The position numbers were made by a program, and so were the translations under genes. From Serratia liquefaciens ATCC 27592 (GTDB lineage Bacteria > Pseudomonadota > Gammaproteobacteria > Enterobacterales > Enterobacteriaceae), in the NCBI RefSeq assembly GCF_000422085.1, contig NC_021741.1, positions 4,712,001 to 4,776,000 of the forward strand: a stretch of DNA of 64,000 nt. The letters run 5' to 3'. Below, piece by piece: positions 17,308 to 29,855 of the stretch. The notes under the pieces are model-generated. The model was not told the DNA's origin. It did no database searches and was given only the letters and a program-made list of their open reading frames with translations. Positions within the stretch are counted from its first letter, which is position 1; each line of letters starts with the position of its first letter.

Positions 17308-19773
17308 ATGTCAGGTTGGCGTAAAATTTATTATAAACTATTGAATTTACCACTCAAATTGTTGGTAAGAAGTAAGGTTATCCCTTCAGATCCGGTCACG
17401 GAGTTAGGGTTGGATCCCTCACGGCCGATTTTGTATGTTTTACCTTATAATTCCAAGGCGGATTTACTGACGCTGCGCACCCAGTGCCTGGCGCAGGATT
17501 TGCCCGATCCTCTCGAACCGCTGGAAATAGACGGCACCGTGCTGCCCAGCCACGTGTTTATTCACGACGGCCCGCGCGTATTCCGCTACTACACGCCGAA
17601 AGAAGAGTCGGTAAAACTGTTCCACGACTATCTGGATCTGCACCGCAGTAACCCGGATCTCGATATTCAGATGCTGCCGGTTTCGGTGATGTTTGGCCGC
17701 TCTCCGGGGCGCGAAGGCCACGGCACACCGCATCTGCGCTTGCTAAATGGCGTGCAGAAATTCTTTGCCGTGCTGTGGCTCGGCCGCGATAGCTTTGTGC
17801 GCTTCTCCAATACCGTTTCGCTGCGCCGCATGGCGACCGAGCACGGTACGGACAAGATCATCGCGCAAAAGCTGGCTCGCGTAGCCCGGATGCACTTCTC
17901 GCGTCAGCGTCTGGCTGCCGTAGGCCCAAGCCTGCCGGCCCGTCAGGACCTGTTCAACAAGCTGTTGGCGTCCAAAGCGATCGAAAAAGCGGTCGAAGAC
18001 GAAGCGCGCAGTAAAAAGATCTCCCACGAAAAAGCCCAGCAAAATGCCATTGCATTGATGGAAGAGATTGCCGCCGACTTCTCTTACGAGACGGTGCGCC
18101 TTTCCGACCGTGTGCTGAGCTGGACCTGGAACCGCTTGTATCAGGGCATCAACGTCACCAACGCCGAACGCGTACGTCAGCTGGCGCAGGACGGCCACGA
18201 GATCGTGTATGTACCCTGTCACCGCAGCCACATGGACTATCTGCTGTTGTCCTATGTGTTGTACCACCAGGGCCTGGTGCCGCCGCACATTGCTGCCGGT
18301 ATTAACCTCAACTTCTGGCCGGCCGGGCCGATCTTCCGCCGCCTGGGCGCGTTCTTTATCCGCCGGACCTTCAAAGGCAACAAGCTGTACTCGACGGTGT
18401 TCCGTGAATACCTCGGCGAGCTGTTTACCCGCGGTTACTCGGTCGAGTACTTTGTCGAAGGTGGGCGTTCCCGTACCGGGCGTTTGCTGGAGCCGAAGAC
18501 CGGCACCCTGTCGATGACCATTCAGGCGATGCTGCGCGGCGGGGCCCGCCCTATCACGCTAGTGCCGATCTACATCGGTTACGAGCACGTGATGGAAGTG
18601 GGAACCTACGCCAAAGAGCTGCGTGGCGCCACCAAGGAAAAAGAGAGCCTGCTGCAGATGCTGCGCGGCCTGCGCAAACTGCGTAATCTCGGCCAGGGCT
18701 ACGTGAACTTCGGCGATCCCCTGCCGTTGACCACCTACCTGAACCAGAATGTGCCGCAGTGGCGCGAATCGATTGACCCGATCGAATCCCAGCGCCCAAG
18801 CTGGCTGACGCCGACGGTCAACGATCTGGCGGCCAAGATTATGGTGCGCATCAACAATGCCGCAGCGGCCAACGCCATGAACCTGTGTTCCACGGCGTTA
18901 CTGGCTTCTCGCCAGCGCTCGTTGACCCGCGAGCAGTTGCTTGAACAGTTGGAATGCTATCTGCAACTGATGCGCAACGTGCCTTATGCCGATGACGTTA
19001 CCGTGCCGACTCAAACGCCGGATGAGTTGCTGGATCACGCGCTGAACATGAACAAGTTCGAGGTGGAGAAGGATAACATCGGCGATATCATCATTCTGCC
19101 GCGCGAGCAGGCGGTGCTGATGACCTATTACCGCAACAATATCCATCACCTGCTGGTTCTGCCGTCACTGATTGCCACCATCGTGATGCACCATCGCCGG
19201 GTATCTCGCGCTGAACTGCTGCGCCAGATTGGTTTGATTTACCCGATGCTGAAAGCCGAGCTGTTCCTGCACAACGACAAGGAACAACTGCCGGAGGTGC
19301 TGCAACCGCTGATCGAGGAAATGATCCGTCAGCAATTGATCTGCGATAAAGGCGACGATCTGGTACTGAATCCAGCGCGCATCCGTCCGTTGCAACTGCT
19401 GGCCGCCGGTGTCCGTGAAACCTTGCAGCGCTACGCCATCACCATGTCTATCCTCAGCGCCAACCCGAGCATTAACCGCGGTGCGCTTGAGAAAGAGAGC
19501 CGTATCATGGCGCAGCGTTTATCCGTGCTGCACGGCATCAACGCGCCGGAGTTCTTCGACAAAGCGGTATTCTCCACCCTGGTGGCTACGTTGCGTGAAG
19601 AAGGCTACATCAATGATATTGGCGATGCGGTGCGTGAGCACACCCTTGAGGTGTACAACATGCTGAGCGACCTGATTACCCCGGAAATCAAACTGACCAT
19701 TGAAAGCGTCAGCATGCCGGCGGAAACCAACGCTCTGCCAGAAGCGGTTGAACTGGAAGAGAAAGACCAGTAA
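17308..19773 (+). CDS. plsB: Glycerol-3-phosphate acyltransferase
   Basis: First step of membrane phospholipid synthesis: acyl-CoA or acyl-ACP plus glycerol-3-phosphate gives lysophosphatidate at the inner membrane. It aligns along its length with E. coli PlsB, including the HX4D active site ([11 protein letters not shown]), [24 protein letters not shown] and [12 protein letters not shown] 17308 ([16 protein letters not shown]) matches the E. coli start and gives 821 residues; an upstream ATG at 17272 would add 12 unmatched residues. The C-terminus is a little longer than in E. coli. Confidence 0.94.
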   Translation: MSGWRKIYYKLLNLPLKLLVRSKVIPSDPVTELGLDPSRPILYVLPYNSKADLLTLRTQCLAQDLPDPLEPLEIDGTVLPSHVFIHDGPRVFRYYTPKEESVKLFHDYLDLHRSNPDLDIQMLPVSVMFGRSPGREGHGTPHLRLLNGVQKFFAVLWLGRDSFVRFSNTVSLRRMATEHGTDKIIAQKLARVARMHFSRQRLAAVGPSLPARQDLFNKLLASKAIEKAVEDEARSKKISHEKAQQNAIALMEEIAADFSYETVRLSDRVLSWTWNRLYQGINVTNAERVRQLAQDGHEIVYVPCHRSHMDYLLLSYVLYHQGLVPPHIAAGINLNFWPAGPIFRRLGAFFIRRTFKGNKLYSTVFREYLGELFTRGYSVEYFVEGGRSRTGRLLEPKTGTLSMTIQAMLRGGARPITLVPIYIGYEHVMEVGTYAKELRGATKEKESLLQMLRGLRKLRNLGQGYVNFGDPLPLTTYLNQNVPQWRESIDPIESQRPSWLTPTVNDLAAKIMVRINNAAAANAMNLCSTALLASRQRSLTREQLLEQLECYLQLMRNVPYADDVTVPTQTPDELLDHALNMNKFEVEKDNIGDIIILPREQAVLMTYYRNNIHHLLVLPSLIATIVMHHRRVSRAELLRQIGLIYPMLKAELFLHNDKEQLPEVLQPLIEEMIRQQLICDKGDDLVLNPARIRPLQLLAAGVRETLQRYAITMSILSANPSINRGALEKESRIMAQRLSVLHGINAPEFFDKAVFSTLVATLREEGYINDIGDAVREHTLEVYNMLSDLITPEIKLTIESVSMPAETNALPEAVELEEKDQ

Positions 19774-19791
19774 TACGTTGATAAAGAAAAC

Positions 19792-19817
19792 AAAAGGCAC
19801 CCCAGGGTGCCTTTTTT
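19792..19817 (+). terminator. Terminator of plsB
   Basis: GGCACC/GGTGCC stem with a 4-nt loop, flanked by AAAA and TTTTTT, 20-40 nt after the plsB stop and just before the end of convergent ubiA. Confidence 0.85.
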
Positions 19818-19832
19818 ACTGTCCGAACGCGG

Positions 19833-20705
19833 TCAACTTTGCCAGTAACTCAGCGCAATACCGATAAACAGTACCAGCCCGACGTAGTTGTTATCCAGGA
19901 ACGCTTTGAAACAGGCATCCCGTTCACGACCGGCAATTTGTTTTTGCTGATGGATAAACAGGGCTCCCGCCAGCAACAGTGACCAATAAAACGCGCCGCT
20001 CAACTGCGCCAGATAGCCCACCCACAGCATCAGCAGCAAGGTGGCGAACTGCAGCAGGCCGACGATCAGTTTGTCATAGCGACCGAACAAAATGGCGGTG
20101 GATTTCACGCCAATCTTCAGATCATCGTCGCGATCGACCATGGCATACAGCGTATCGTAAGCTACCGTCCAGCAGATGTTGGCCAGCAGCAGCAGCCAGC
20201 AGCTCAGCGGCAGCGATTCGCTGACGGCGGCGTAGGCCATTGGAATGCCCCAACCAAACGCGGCACCCAACACGAACTGCGGCAAATGAGTGACCCGCTT
20301 CATAAACGGATAGGCCCATGCCAGCGCCAACGCCGCCAGAGACAGCCAGATGGTCATCGCATTCAGCGTCAGCACCAGCGCGAACGAAATCAGCACCAGC
20401 ACCACAAACAGGATCTTGGCCTCTTTTTCGCTCACCCGGCCGCTGGGCATTGGGCGTCCGGCGGTACGCTTCACATGGCCATCGACGGCGCGATCGGCAT
20501 AATCATTCACCACACAACCGGCGGCACGCATCAGGAAAACCCCGACCACGAACACCAGCAGGATAGACAGCGACGGCACGCCCTTCCCCGCCAGCCACAG
20601 CGCCCACAGCGTCGGCCACAGCAACAGCAAGGTGCCAATAGGTTTATCGATGCGCATCAGATGGCTATAAGCCTGCCATTTACTTTGAATCACGCTTCCC
20701 TCCAA
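19833..20705 (-). CDS. ubiA: 4-hydroxybenzoate octaprenyltransferase
   Basis: Integral membrane prenyltransferase that attaches the polyprenyl tail to 4-hydroxybenzoate in ubiquinone synthesis. It shows both aspartate-rich sites, [11 protein letters not shown] and [13 protein letters not shown], and about eight hydrophobic helices. The start is uncertain. TTG at 20705 has GAGAGGA 6 nt upstream and gives 290 residues, the E. coli length. An ATG at 20726 overlaps the ubiC stop (ATGA) but has no SD. I prefer the TTG. Co-transcribed with ubiC. Confidence 0.9.
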   Translation of the reverse strand: MEGSVIQSKWQAYSHLMRIDKPIGTLLLLWPTLWALWLAGKGVPSLSILLVFVVGVFLMRAAGCVVNDYADRAVDGHVKRTAGRPMPSGRVSEKEAKILFVVLVLISFALVLTLNAMTIWLSLAALALAWAYPFMKRVTHLPQFVLGAAFGWGIPMAYAAVSESLPLSCWLLLLANICWTVAYDTLYAMVDRDDDLKIGVKSTAILFGRYDKLIVGLLQFATLLLMLWVGYLAQLSGAFYWSLLLAGALFIHQQKQIAGRERDACFKAFLDNNYVGLVLFIGIALSYWQS

Positions 20706-20722
20706 GGTATTTCCTCTCCTCA

Positions 20723-21247
20723 TCATTCGGGGTCAGTACTGCCCGCGGCGTACAGCGGCGAAGCCGGTAGAAACAGTTCGGTCAGCAACAGCGGTTTACC
20801 CGCCAGTCGCAGGCGGGAACGGCGTGCCCACAGCGCATCTTGCCGACCGATATGGATGTAATCGCGAGTTAACTCGTCGCTGCTAAAAAGATAGCGCCCC
20901 AACGGCAATGTGCCCAAATCCACCAGCGCCAAATCCGGGCCGGTCAGGGTTTCCTGCGGGATCACCGTACGCCCCAGCAGCCAGGGCTGGTTGTCGCCCA
21001 ACAGCACGATTTCACGCAGCCAGTATCGTGGGCTGTCAGGAAGATGGTCGGCTTCTTCGCCCAGTTGATCGCGGGTGATAAAACACTCGCGCTGCGGCTC
21101 AACGTGCACGCGCCCGCAGTGACGTTCAAAGCGGCGGGTCATGGATCCTAACTCCATCAGCCAATCACTGACGGCGGCGGGTGGCGGAGATTGTTGCGCG
21201 GATAACCACTCCAACGGCGGCAGGATGGAATCCTTATTGCCAGACAT
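20723..21247 (-). CDS. ubiC: Chorismate pyruvate-lyase
   Basis: Cleaves chorismate to 4-hydroxybenzoate and pyruvate, the first committed step of ubiquinone synthesis. The 174 residues include the family segments [44 protein letters not shown] and ARRSRL. ATG 21247 has GGAG 7 nt upstream; the frame stays open for another 74 codons upstream but that part is not like UbiC. First gene of the ubiC-ubiA pair. Confidence 0.92.
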   Translation of the reverse strand: MSGNKDSILPPLEWLSAQQSPPPAAVSDWLMELGSMTRRFERHCGRVHVEPQRECFITRDQLGEEADHLPDSPRYWLREIVLLGDNQPWLLGRTVIPQETLTGPDLALVDLGTLPLGRYLFSSDELTRDYIHIGRQDALWARRSRLRLAGKPLLLTELFLPASPLYAAGSTDPE

Positions 21248-21638
21248 TGCTCTACTCCATGCCTGACGCCGCGCCCTGCGGCCGCGCCAGACCAGACAAA
21301 CTGTTAACAGTCGACCATTGTAACGCAGAAATTCAAAAGCGGCAGGCTGATTCGTGGCGTGGCGCACAGCAAAATAACGCCCAAAAAAGCGGCGCAATGT
21401 CATCTTTCTGCCATCTGTTTTCTTTACCTTCGTCCACCGGAGCGATGGGGATTCTGTGATCGCCTGCAAACTTTCGCCTCTGCCACATTGTTTTATCTAC
21501 GCGCGTAGATACTCTTGTGCCGCAGCGTTGAATCGCCATCAGTCCAACACTTTGTCAGCAAACCTTCTTGCCGACACCAGGGAAACCATCTTTAACGGCG
21601 CCATTTATGGCGCATGACGAAAAGAGGATATCAATGCC
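21248..21638. promoter_or_regulatory. Divergent control region of ubiC and the MFS/LacI/nucleoside hydrolase operon
   Basis: 391 bp without a gene. TATCTACGCGCGTAGATA at 21494-21511 is a perfect 18-bp palindrome centred on CG, as expected for a LacI-family operator, about 125 bp before the MFS gene. At the 3' end, ATGCCATGA (21634-21642) forms a two-codon reading frame whose TGA overlaps the MFS ATG. AGAGGA is better spaced for this leader ATG (5 nt) than for the MFS ATG (10 nt). Confidence 0.55.
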
Positions 21639-23021
21639 ATGAGCGAAACAACGCTTGCACACCAACAGGCCGCCGGCGATACGCTGGCGGCCGACGAACG
21701 CCTGGCCACCAAAGAAGGGCGCGGCCAATTCTGGCGTGCCACTTTTTCCTGCTGGCTCGGCACCGCGATGGAATATGTCGATTTCGCACTGTATGGCCTG
21801 GCGGCCGGTATGGTGTTCGGCGACGTGTTCTTTCCCGAAGCCACACCGATAGTGGCGCTGTTGGCCAGCTTTGCCACTTACTCCGTCGGCTTTGTCGCCC
21901 GTCCAATCGGTGCGTTGGTCTTTGGCTGGATTGGCGATCGCAAAGGCCGCCGCGTGGTACTGCTCACCACGGTCGCGTTGATGGGCGTTTCTACCACGCT
22001 GATCGGGCTGATCCCCTCCTACGCACAAATTGGCGTTTGGGCGCCTGTCTGTCTGGTGATCCTGCGTTTTGCGCAAGGTTTCGGTGCCGGAGCGGAGCTC
22101 TCCGGCGGCGCGGTGATGCTGGCAGAATACGCACCGGCAAAACGACGCGGTCTGGTCGCTTCGATCATCGCCATCGGTTCCAACAGCGGCACCCTGCTGG
22201 CGTCGCTGGTGTGGTTGTTAGTGTTGCAGTTGGACAAAGCGGATCTTATCGCCTGGGGCTGGCGTATTCCGTTCCTTGCCAGCATCCTGATCGCCGCAGG
22301 AGCACTGTACCTGCGCCGCCACGTACGCGAAACGCCGGTGTTTGAACGCGAGCTTCAGCAAAACCGCCAGCGGATGCTGGAAAATACCCCCACCGAGCCG
22401 GATAACCGCAGTTATTTGCAGCGCACCAAAGCTTTTTGGATCATGCTTGGCCTGCGCATTGGCGAGAATGGCCCCTCCTATCTGTGTCAGGGCTTTATCG
22501 TCGGTTACGTCGCCAAGGTGCTGATGGTGGACAAATCGGTGCCCGCGCTGGCGGTGATGATCGCCTCACTGTGCGGTTTCCTGGTGATCCCCCTGGCCGG
22601 TTGGCTTTCCGATCGCTTCGGCCGTCGTATCACTTACCGCTGGTTCTGTCTGTTGCTGGTGTTGTATGCCTTCCCGGCGTTCTGGCTGCTCGACAGCCGC
22701 GAACCGGCAACCGTCATTTCAGTGATTGTGGTCGGCATGTGCATTGCGTCACTCGGCATTTTTGGGGTGCAGGCGGCCTATGGCGTGGAACTGTTCGGCG
22801 TCAAAAATCGCTATTCAAAAATGGCGTTCGCCAAGGAGCTGGGGTCGATCCTTTCCGGCGGTACCGCTCCGCTGATCGCCACCGCGTTGCTGTCCGGCTT
22901 CGGTCACTGGTGGCCTGTCGCCTGCTATTTTGTTGTAATGGCGGCCATTGGCTTAATCACCACCTTCTTTGCACCGGAAACCCGCGGCCGCGATCTAAAC
23001 CTGCCGCAGGACGCGGCGTAA
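21639..23021 (+). CDS. MFS transporter, metabolite:H+ symporter (MHS) family
   Basis: 460-residue inner membrane protein with 12 predicted helices, resembling ProP/ShiA-type symporters: CWLGTAMEYVDFALYGLAAGMVFGDVFFP, the loop motif GWIGDRKGRR, RFAQGFGAGAELSGGAVMLAEYAP and GWRIPFLAS. The mirrored motif in the second half is GWLSDRFGRR. The substrate is not visible, but the downstream regulator and nucleoside hydrolase suggest a nucleoside or related compound. Its start codon is overlapped by the TGA of a two-codon leader frame, so translation may depend on re-initiation. First gene of a three-gene operon. Confidence 0.82.
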   Translation: MSETTLAHQQAAGDTLAADERLATKEGRGQFWRATFSCWLGTAMEYVDFALYGLAAGMVFGDVFFPEATPIVALLASFATYSVGFVARPIGALVFGWIGDRKGRRVVLLTTVALMGVSTTLIGLIPSYAQIGVWAPVCLVILRFAQGFGAGAELSGGAVMLAEYAPAKRRGLVASIIAIGSNSGTLLASLVWLLVLQLDKADLIAWGWRIPFLASILIAAGALYLRRHVRETPVFERELQQNRQRMLENTPTEPDNRSYLQRTKAFWIMLGLRIGENGPSYLCQGFIVGYVAKVLMVDKSVPALAVMIASLCGFLVIPLAGWLSDRFGRRITYRWFCLLLVLYAFPAFWLLDSREPATVISVIVVGMCIASLGIFGVQAAYGVELFGVKNRYSKMAFAKELGSILSGGTAPLIATALLSGFGHWWPVACYFVVMAAIGLITTFFAPETRGRDLNLPQDAA

Positions 23022-23043
23022 TCAGGGCGCACAGGAACCCAAC

Positions 23044-24045
23044 TTGGATAATCAATCCGCGCGACGCATCACCCGTGCCGACGTCGCCCGCGTAGCGGGC
23101 ACCTCGGTTGCGGTCGTCAGCTACGTGATCAACAACGGACCGCGCCCGGTGGCGGAAACCACCCGTCTGCGGGTGCTGGAGGCTATTGAAAAAACCGGTT
23201 ACCGACCAAACGATATCGCCCGGGCACTGGCTTCAGGCAACACCCTGACCTACGGGTTGGTGGTACCCGATATCTCCAACCCGTTTTTTGCCACCCTGGC
23301 CCAGGCGTTGCAGCGAGAGGCTTTCAGCCACGGTCGGGTACTGCTGTTGGGTGACGCCGGTGACGACCGCCAGCGCGAGCACGACCTGATTAATCATCTG
23401 CTGCGCCGTCAGGTTGACGGTCTGCTGTACACCAGCGTCGATCGCCATCCCTGGTTCGATCTGATCCGCGCATCCGGCACGCCATGCGTAATGATTGACA
23501 CCATAGACAGCCATGCCGGCGTCTGCGCTATTCGCGTCGACGAGCGTGATGCGGCCTGTCAGGCAACTCGCCATCTGTTGCAGCACGGCTATCAGGACAT
23601 CGGCATTTTTGTGGGCCCCTTGACCATGCTCAACGCGCAGGACCGCCTTAACGGCTGGCGTGATGCACTGAAGGAAGCGGGCATTGCGCCACGCGAAGAG
23701 TGGATATTCGAAGCGCCCTATACCCGTCAGGGGGGCTATCAGGCCAGCCAGAAAATGCTGCAAGCCCCGCGGCCGCGGGCCATATTCACCTCTAACGAAC
23801 AACAGGCGCTCGGTTGCCTGTCGGCACTGGCAGAACACCGGCTTCGCGTGCCGGACGATCTGGCGATCATTTGTTTTAACGGCACCCAGCAGTCCGAGTT
23901 CAGCGTGCCACCGCTCAGTGCGGTCGAACAACCGATTGACGCCATGGCCAAGCGAGCGATCGCCATGCTGGCTGCCGGTGCTGCGCAGCCAGAGCTGCAC
24001 GAATTCGCTTTCCAACTGCATATCCGCCGATCGTGCGGCTGTTAG
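23044..24045 (+). CDS. LacI-family transcriptional regulator
   Basis: 333-residue repressor: N-terminal helix-turn-helix and hinge (ITRADVARVAGTSVAVVSYVINNGPRPV; YRPNDIARALASGNT), then a periplasmic-binding-like effector domain (YGLVVPDISNPFFATLAQAL; GLLYTSVDRHP; AIFTSNEQQALG). The C-terminus ends in CGC. The start is TTG with AGGA about 10 nt upstream. It lies 22 bp after the MFS gene and 22 bp before the nucleoside hydrolase gene, so it is probably the local regulator of all three. The effector is likely a nucleoside or its hydrolysis product (inference). Confidence 0.85.
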   Translation: MDNQSARRITRADVARVAGTSVAVVSYVINNGPRPVAETTRLRVLEAIEKTGYRPNDIARALASGNTLTYGLVVPDISNPFFATLAQALQREAFSHGRVLLLGDAGDDRQREHDLINHLLRRQVDGLLYTSVDRHPWFDLIRASGTPCVMIDTIDSHAGVCAIRVDERDAACQATRHLLQHGYQDIGIFVGPLTMLNAQDRLNGWRDALKEAGIAPREEWIFEAPYTRQGGYQASQKMLQAPRPRAIFTSNEQQALGCLSALAEHRLRVPDDLAIICFNGTQQSEFSVPPLSAVEQPIDAMAKRAIAMLAAGAAQPELHEFAFQLHIRRSCGC

Positions 24046-24067
24046 TTTATTGATTCAGGTAACCGCT

Positions 24068-25051
24068 ATGCGTTTGATTATTGATTGCGATCCCGGCAAC
24101 GGCATTCCCGGCGCCAACGTCGATGACGGGCTGGCGCTGGCATTGGCACTGGCAGCCCGCCCGCGACTCTCACTGGAGTTGATCAGCATTGTTGCGGGCA
24201 ATACGCCATGTGACGTTGGCTTTGCCGTGGCACAACATTTGCTGCAACAAACCGGCTATCAGGTGCCGATTGCCGTCGGCGCGGCGCGCGCGCTGAGCGA
24301 ACCGCCAGAACCCTGGCGCGCCCACCTCGACCGCGCGATTGCCGATCCTGATCTGGCGGCACTGTGGCGCAATACGCCTTATCCACAGGCCGCAACCACA
24401 CCAACGCCGAACGCCGCCGTGGCGATCGGCGAGCTGATTTGCAATAACCCCGGCGAGATCACCCTGGCGGCAATCGGCCCCCTGACCAACGTCGCCCATG
24501 CTCTGCAGCTGTACCCGCAGATGGCACAGGCGGTGAAGGAAATTGTGATCATGGGCGGAGTCTTCAACCTGGAGGGCTACATCAAGGACACCAATTTTGG
24601 TCTGGATCCGGAAGCCGCACGGCAGGTGCTGACCAGCGGTGCCAATATTACGCTCGCCCCACTGGACGTTACTACGCAAACCATGTTGACTCAGGAAAGC
24701 CTGGCGCAGATGACCCAACCGGACACGCTGCTGTGCCGCTATCTGCGAACCACCACTCAACCCTGGATCGACTATTCCCGCCATACCCGCCATCTGCCGG
24801 GTTGCTGGATCCACGATGCGCTGGTGATTGCCTGGTTGCTTGAGCCACAGTTGGTGACCACGGAGGAATATTATGTGGATGTCGCACTGGAAGGCGCTAT
24901 GACGCGCGGCAGTTCTCGCCGCTGGCGTCCTGGAGGCCTGCGCCTGACGGTCGGCATGCCGGAGCCCGAAGGCAAGCCGTTGCGGGTGATGCAGCAAGTG
25001 GATAATGCCCGCCTGCTGGCGTTGATCGGCACCACCCTGGCCCACGGATGA
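24068..25051 (+). CDS. Nucleoside hydrolase (IUNH family)
   Basis: 327-residue N-ribohydrolase that splits nucleosides to base and ribose, probably in the cytoplasm. The calcium-binding N-terminus is IIDCDPGNGIPGANVDDG: the usual D-x-D-P-G-x-D-D has extra residues between the two aspartate pairs. Other family blocks are LAAIGPLTNVAHAL, IVIMGGVFN, TNFGLDPEAARQVL, ITLAPLDVT and the late CWIHDALVIAWLL with the His-Asp pair. ATG 24068 is chosen because it immediately precedes the family N-terminus; the open frame upstream only overlaps the LacI gene. Last gene of the operon. Confidence 0.85.
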   Translation: MRLIIDCDPGNGIPGANVDDGLALALALAARPRLSLELISIVAGNTPCDVGFAVAQHLLQQTGYQVPIAVGAARALSEPPEPWRAHLDRAIADPDLAALWRNTPYPQAATTPTPNAAVAIGELICNNPGEITLAAIGPLTNVAHALQLYPQMAQAVKEIVIMGGVFNLEGYIKDTNFGLDPEAARQVLTSGANITLAPLDVTTQTMLTQESLAQMTQPDTLLCRYLRTTTQPWIDYSRHTRHLPGCWIHDALVIAWLLEPQLVTTEEYYVDVALEGAMTRGSSRRWRPGGLRLTVGMPEPEGKPLRVMQQVDNARLLALIGTTLAHG

Positions 25052-25074
25052 AAAAAGGTGCGCCGGGGCGCACC
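25051..25074 (-). terminator. Terminator at the end of the malK-lamB-malM operon
   Basis: Perfect 8-bp stem GGTGCGCC/GGCGCACC with a 2-nt loop, followed by TTTTTT on the minus strand. Its edge overlaps the stop of the convergent nucleoside hydrolase gene. Confidence 0.85.
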
Positions 25075-25106
25075 AATCATCGAGCCAGCATCGACAGCGT
25101 CGGGTA

Positions 25107-26003
25107 CTACCCCTTGCCTTTCACGCTACCAATAAAGGTTTCACGTGCTGTGGTGGAACCCAGTTTTTCAGCCTCATTCATCAGTTTCAGCGCTTTATCG
25201 ATATCGCCCGCCTTCACCGCCTGTTTGATGCCGTTGTTAAAGTAAGCTTCGGTGTCATTCAACATGGGTTCCGCCGGTTGAGTCGGGGCCGGTGCTGCTG
25301 CGACGGCGGCCGTTGATCCCACCACCACTGGCGTCGCCGCCGGTGCCGGCTGCAGCATGCCGATCATGATATTGCCGCTGCCCTGCTCTGCCGTGACCTT
25401 CAGTTTGATAGTGCCGCTGGTGCTATGCCGGGCGATCGGATCCGGAATATCCGGCACCGCGTTGCCCACGCCCTGCGCATAAGCCTTGGCCGGGTTGGTC
25501 AGTTGCGTGGTTTTCGCCAGATCCTGACGGGTGGTGTACACCAGCAGATAAATTTGTTTCTGACCGAGTGCCGGGGTCAGTTTCAGCGTGCCCTCCAGCC
25601 GATCGGATGACATCGCACCCGGTGGTTGATACGGGAAGTAACTGCTCGGGTAATAGGCCGCAGGGCGCAGGTGCTCATCCAGCACCAACACGCTCGGCGC
25701 GTAAAGTGAGTTGTTCTTGCTGATGCTGCTCAGCGTGACTTCCAGCGAACCGCGATCGGCCGGTAGCGTATAAGCGGCGATAGCGCCCTGAATGTCACCC
25801 TGATTGATTTGTGGGCTGACATTATCCAGTTTGATGTCCTGGCTGACCGGCGGCATCAGCGGTTGCCACGGCAGGCTTTGCAGCGTGCTGGCGCTAATGG
25901 CCGGCGCGATGGAAACATTGGCCGGCGTATCGGCATTGACCACCAGCGGTGCGCCAAGGGTCAGAGCCAGTGACAGGCAAAGTGACAGCAGATTCTTTTT
26001 CAT
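25107..26003 (-). CDS. malM: Maltose operon periplasmic protein MalM
   Basis: 298-residue periplasmic protein with signal peptide MKKNLLSLCLSLALTLGAPLVVNA. A beta-rich MalM domain follows (SLPWQPLMPPVSQDIKLDNVSPQIN; IYLLVYTTRQDL; NPAKAYAQGVGNAVPDIPDP), then a proline/alanine linker (about residues 220-245) and a helical tail (YFNNGIKQAVKAGDIDKALKLMNEAEKLGS). It is not needed for maltose transport in E. coli and its role is unclear. Last gene of the malK operon, ended by a strong terminator. Confidence 0.92.
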   Translation of the reverse strand: MKKNLLSLCLSLALTLGAPLVVNADTPANVSIAPAISASTLQSLPWQPLMPPVSQDIKLDNVSPQINQGDIQGAIAAYTLPADRGSLEVTLSSISKNNSLYAPSVLVLDEHLRPAAYYPSSYFPYQPPGAMSSDRLEGTLKLTPALGQKQIYLLVYTTRQDLAKTTQLTNPAKAYAQGVGNAVPDIPDPIARHSTSGTIKLKVTAEQGSGNIMIGMLQPAPAATPVVVGSTAAVAAAPAPTQPAEPMLNDTEAYFNNGIKQAVKAGDIDKALKLMNEAEKLGSTTARETFIGSVKGKG

Positions 26004-26066
26004 TGTTATACCCCATGATATCCGGCGCGGCTCAGGCAAGAGAGACGACGCCGGCGAATACAGGCT

Positions 26067-26089
26067 GGGGAGAGCACCTGGCCCTCCCC
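26067..26089. repeat. Intercistronic hairpin between lamB and malM
   Basis: GGGGAG and CTCCCC arms with an 11-nt loop, 10 bp past the lamB stop. Such hairpins can protect the 3' end of an upstream message. Confidence 0.4.
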
Positions 26090-26098
26090 GTTATCTCA

Positions 26099-28525
<2,427 letters not shown>

Positions 28526-28533
<8 letters not shown>

Positions 28534-29497
28534 GCGTTACTCCCCTGCTTTCGCAGTTAACATTTCGTGTAAAAATGGCGGACGCAAAACCCGCCAAAAC
28601 CCATTGATGACCCTCTTGCTGCGCACCGTGCTGCCATGCCAATGGCAAGGTCGCCTCAGACGGCGCGGCCGCCTGAGTATAAGGCTGCAGGTTAATCAGC
28701 GCTTCAAGGCATTGATCCTGATGGGTAATAAGTAAACGAACCACGCCGTTATGCTGGCTGACCACACTCAGTTCGCCCTGCTGGATCACCGGCAAGCGGC
28801 GCAGCGCCAACAGAGATTGGCAGTAACGCAAGGTGGATTGGTTGTCCTGCTGCTGGCGGCTGATGGCCAGCGCGCGATGTTCGATGGCCACCTGTTGGTA
28901 CCAGTGGATCTCACCGTTGGTCACCTGTTCCGGCGCTTCATGCCAGGGCATCGGCGTTTGCGCACCCAGCGGATCCTGCAGGCCGGCGGCGTGTGGCAGA
29001 CCCAATTCTTCGCCCTGATACAGGCAGATGGGCGCAGGCAACATCGCCAGCAGCGTCAAAAAGGCATCAGCCGAACGCAGATTACCCTGGCCCCAATGGC
29101 TAACGACTCGCGGCTGATCCGCATCACCGGTGCTCCACAGGCTGTCTGCCAGAGTGGCGCGGCGAGCATTCAACACCTCAATCAGTTTCTCTACGCTGAA
29201 GGGCACGACCTCCAGCGCCAATGGGCTACGAAGGTACTGCTGCGACGCGGCGGCGCGACGAATGTGATGCGGCCCGTCGCAATACCACAGCGCCAGACCC
29301 TGCGCGGCGACCGCCGCCCCCTCTTGCTCCGCCAATGGCTGCGGCAGGACCAGGCCGTCTATCGACAGCTGGTTCAGGTAGGGCAGCGCCGCAATCATGC
29401 CGTGAGCATCACCCACGCCATCCCCGTTTCCATCACGGAAACTGACCGGGTGGATCCGGTACAGGGTTGGCTGAGTGACGGTAGGCATTGGCGACAT
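28526..29497 (-). CDS. GH13 alpha-glucosidase-like protein lacking the catalytic core
   Basis: 323-residue intact frame. Residues 13-55 match the start of oligo-1,6-glucosidases ([34 protein letters not shown]). Residues 121-168 match the late barrel segment ([22 protein letters not shown]). Only about 65 residues separate these blocks, against roughly 270 in active enzymes, so the barrel strands carrying the nucleophile Asp and acid/base Glu are missing. The usual NHD triad reads DAD (125-127). A C-terminal beta domain seems present. Catalysis is therefore unlikely. There is no signal peptide. ATG 29497 has AGGGA upstream. It heads the malK operon and overlaps malK by 8 bp; maintained function is unknown. 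Confidence 0.72.
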
Positions 29498-29855
29498 AAA
29501 TCCGGTTCCCTGCTGCACGTGGCGATAAAATCAATGTGGCCGATAGTGCGGTAAACCCCACAAAGGGTAATCATCCGTAACAGGATTTTTCATGGGGGAG
29601 GAGATGGGAGGATGAGAGAACGACCGCGGGGACGAGAAGTTCCACGCTTAAGACAAATCTGTGATCTGCCTGGCAAAAATCGTCCCCCTATTTTGTGTCT
29701 GACACCACAGAATAGGGAGCAATGTTAACTGGATCACACTACGCAGGCGTGGGGCGTAGAGGGGGGGAGGATGAGAATGTGTCGCTTTGTGACCCACTAT
29801 TACCGCGAAACCTCTCTCCTTGACTTACATGCCCACAAAAAAGAAGGATTGGATT
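29498..29855. promoter_or_regulatory. Divergent mal control region with MalT boxes and CRP-like sites
   Basis: About 360 bp between the two mal operons. Sequences close to the MalT box GGGGA(T/G)GAGG are GGGGAGGAGA (29595), GAGGATGAGA (29608 and again 29767), GGGGACGAGA (29628) and, on the minus strand, GGGGGACGAT (29688-29679). Half CRP sites occur at 29660 (TGTGATC) and 29694-29709 (TGTGTCTGACACCACA). The layout resembles the E. coli malE-malK region, with MalT boxes near both promoters and CRP sites between. Confidence 0.75.

Noticed and set aside
23684..24067. N-terminal extension of the nucleoside hydrolase frame
   Set aside because: It overlaps the LacI gene in another frame; the family N-terminus begins at 24068 next to a plausible SD.
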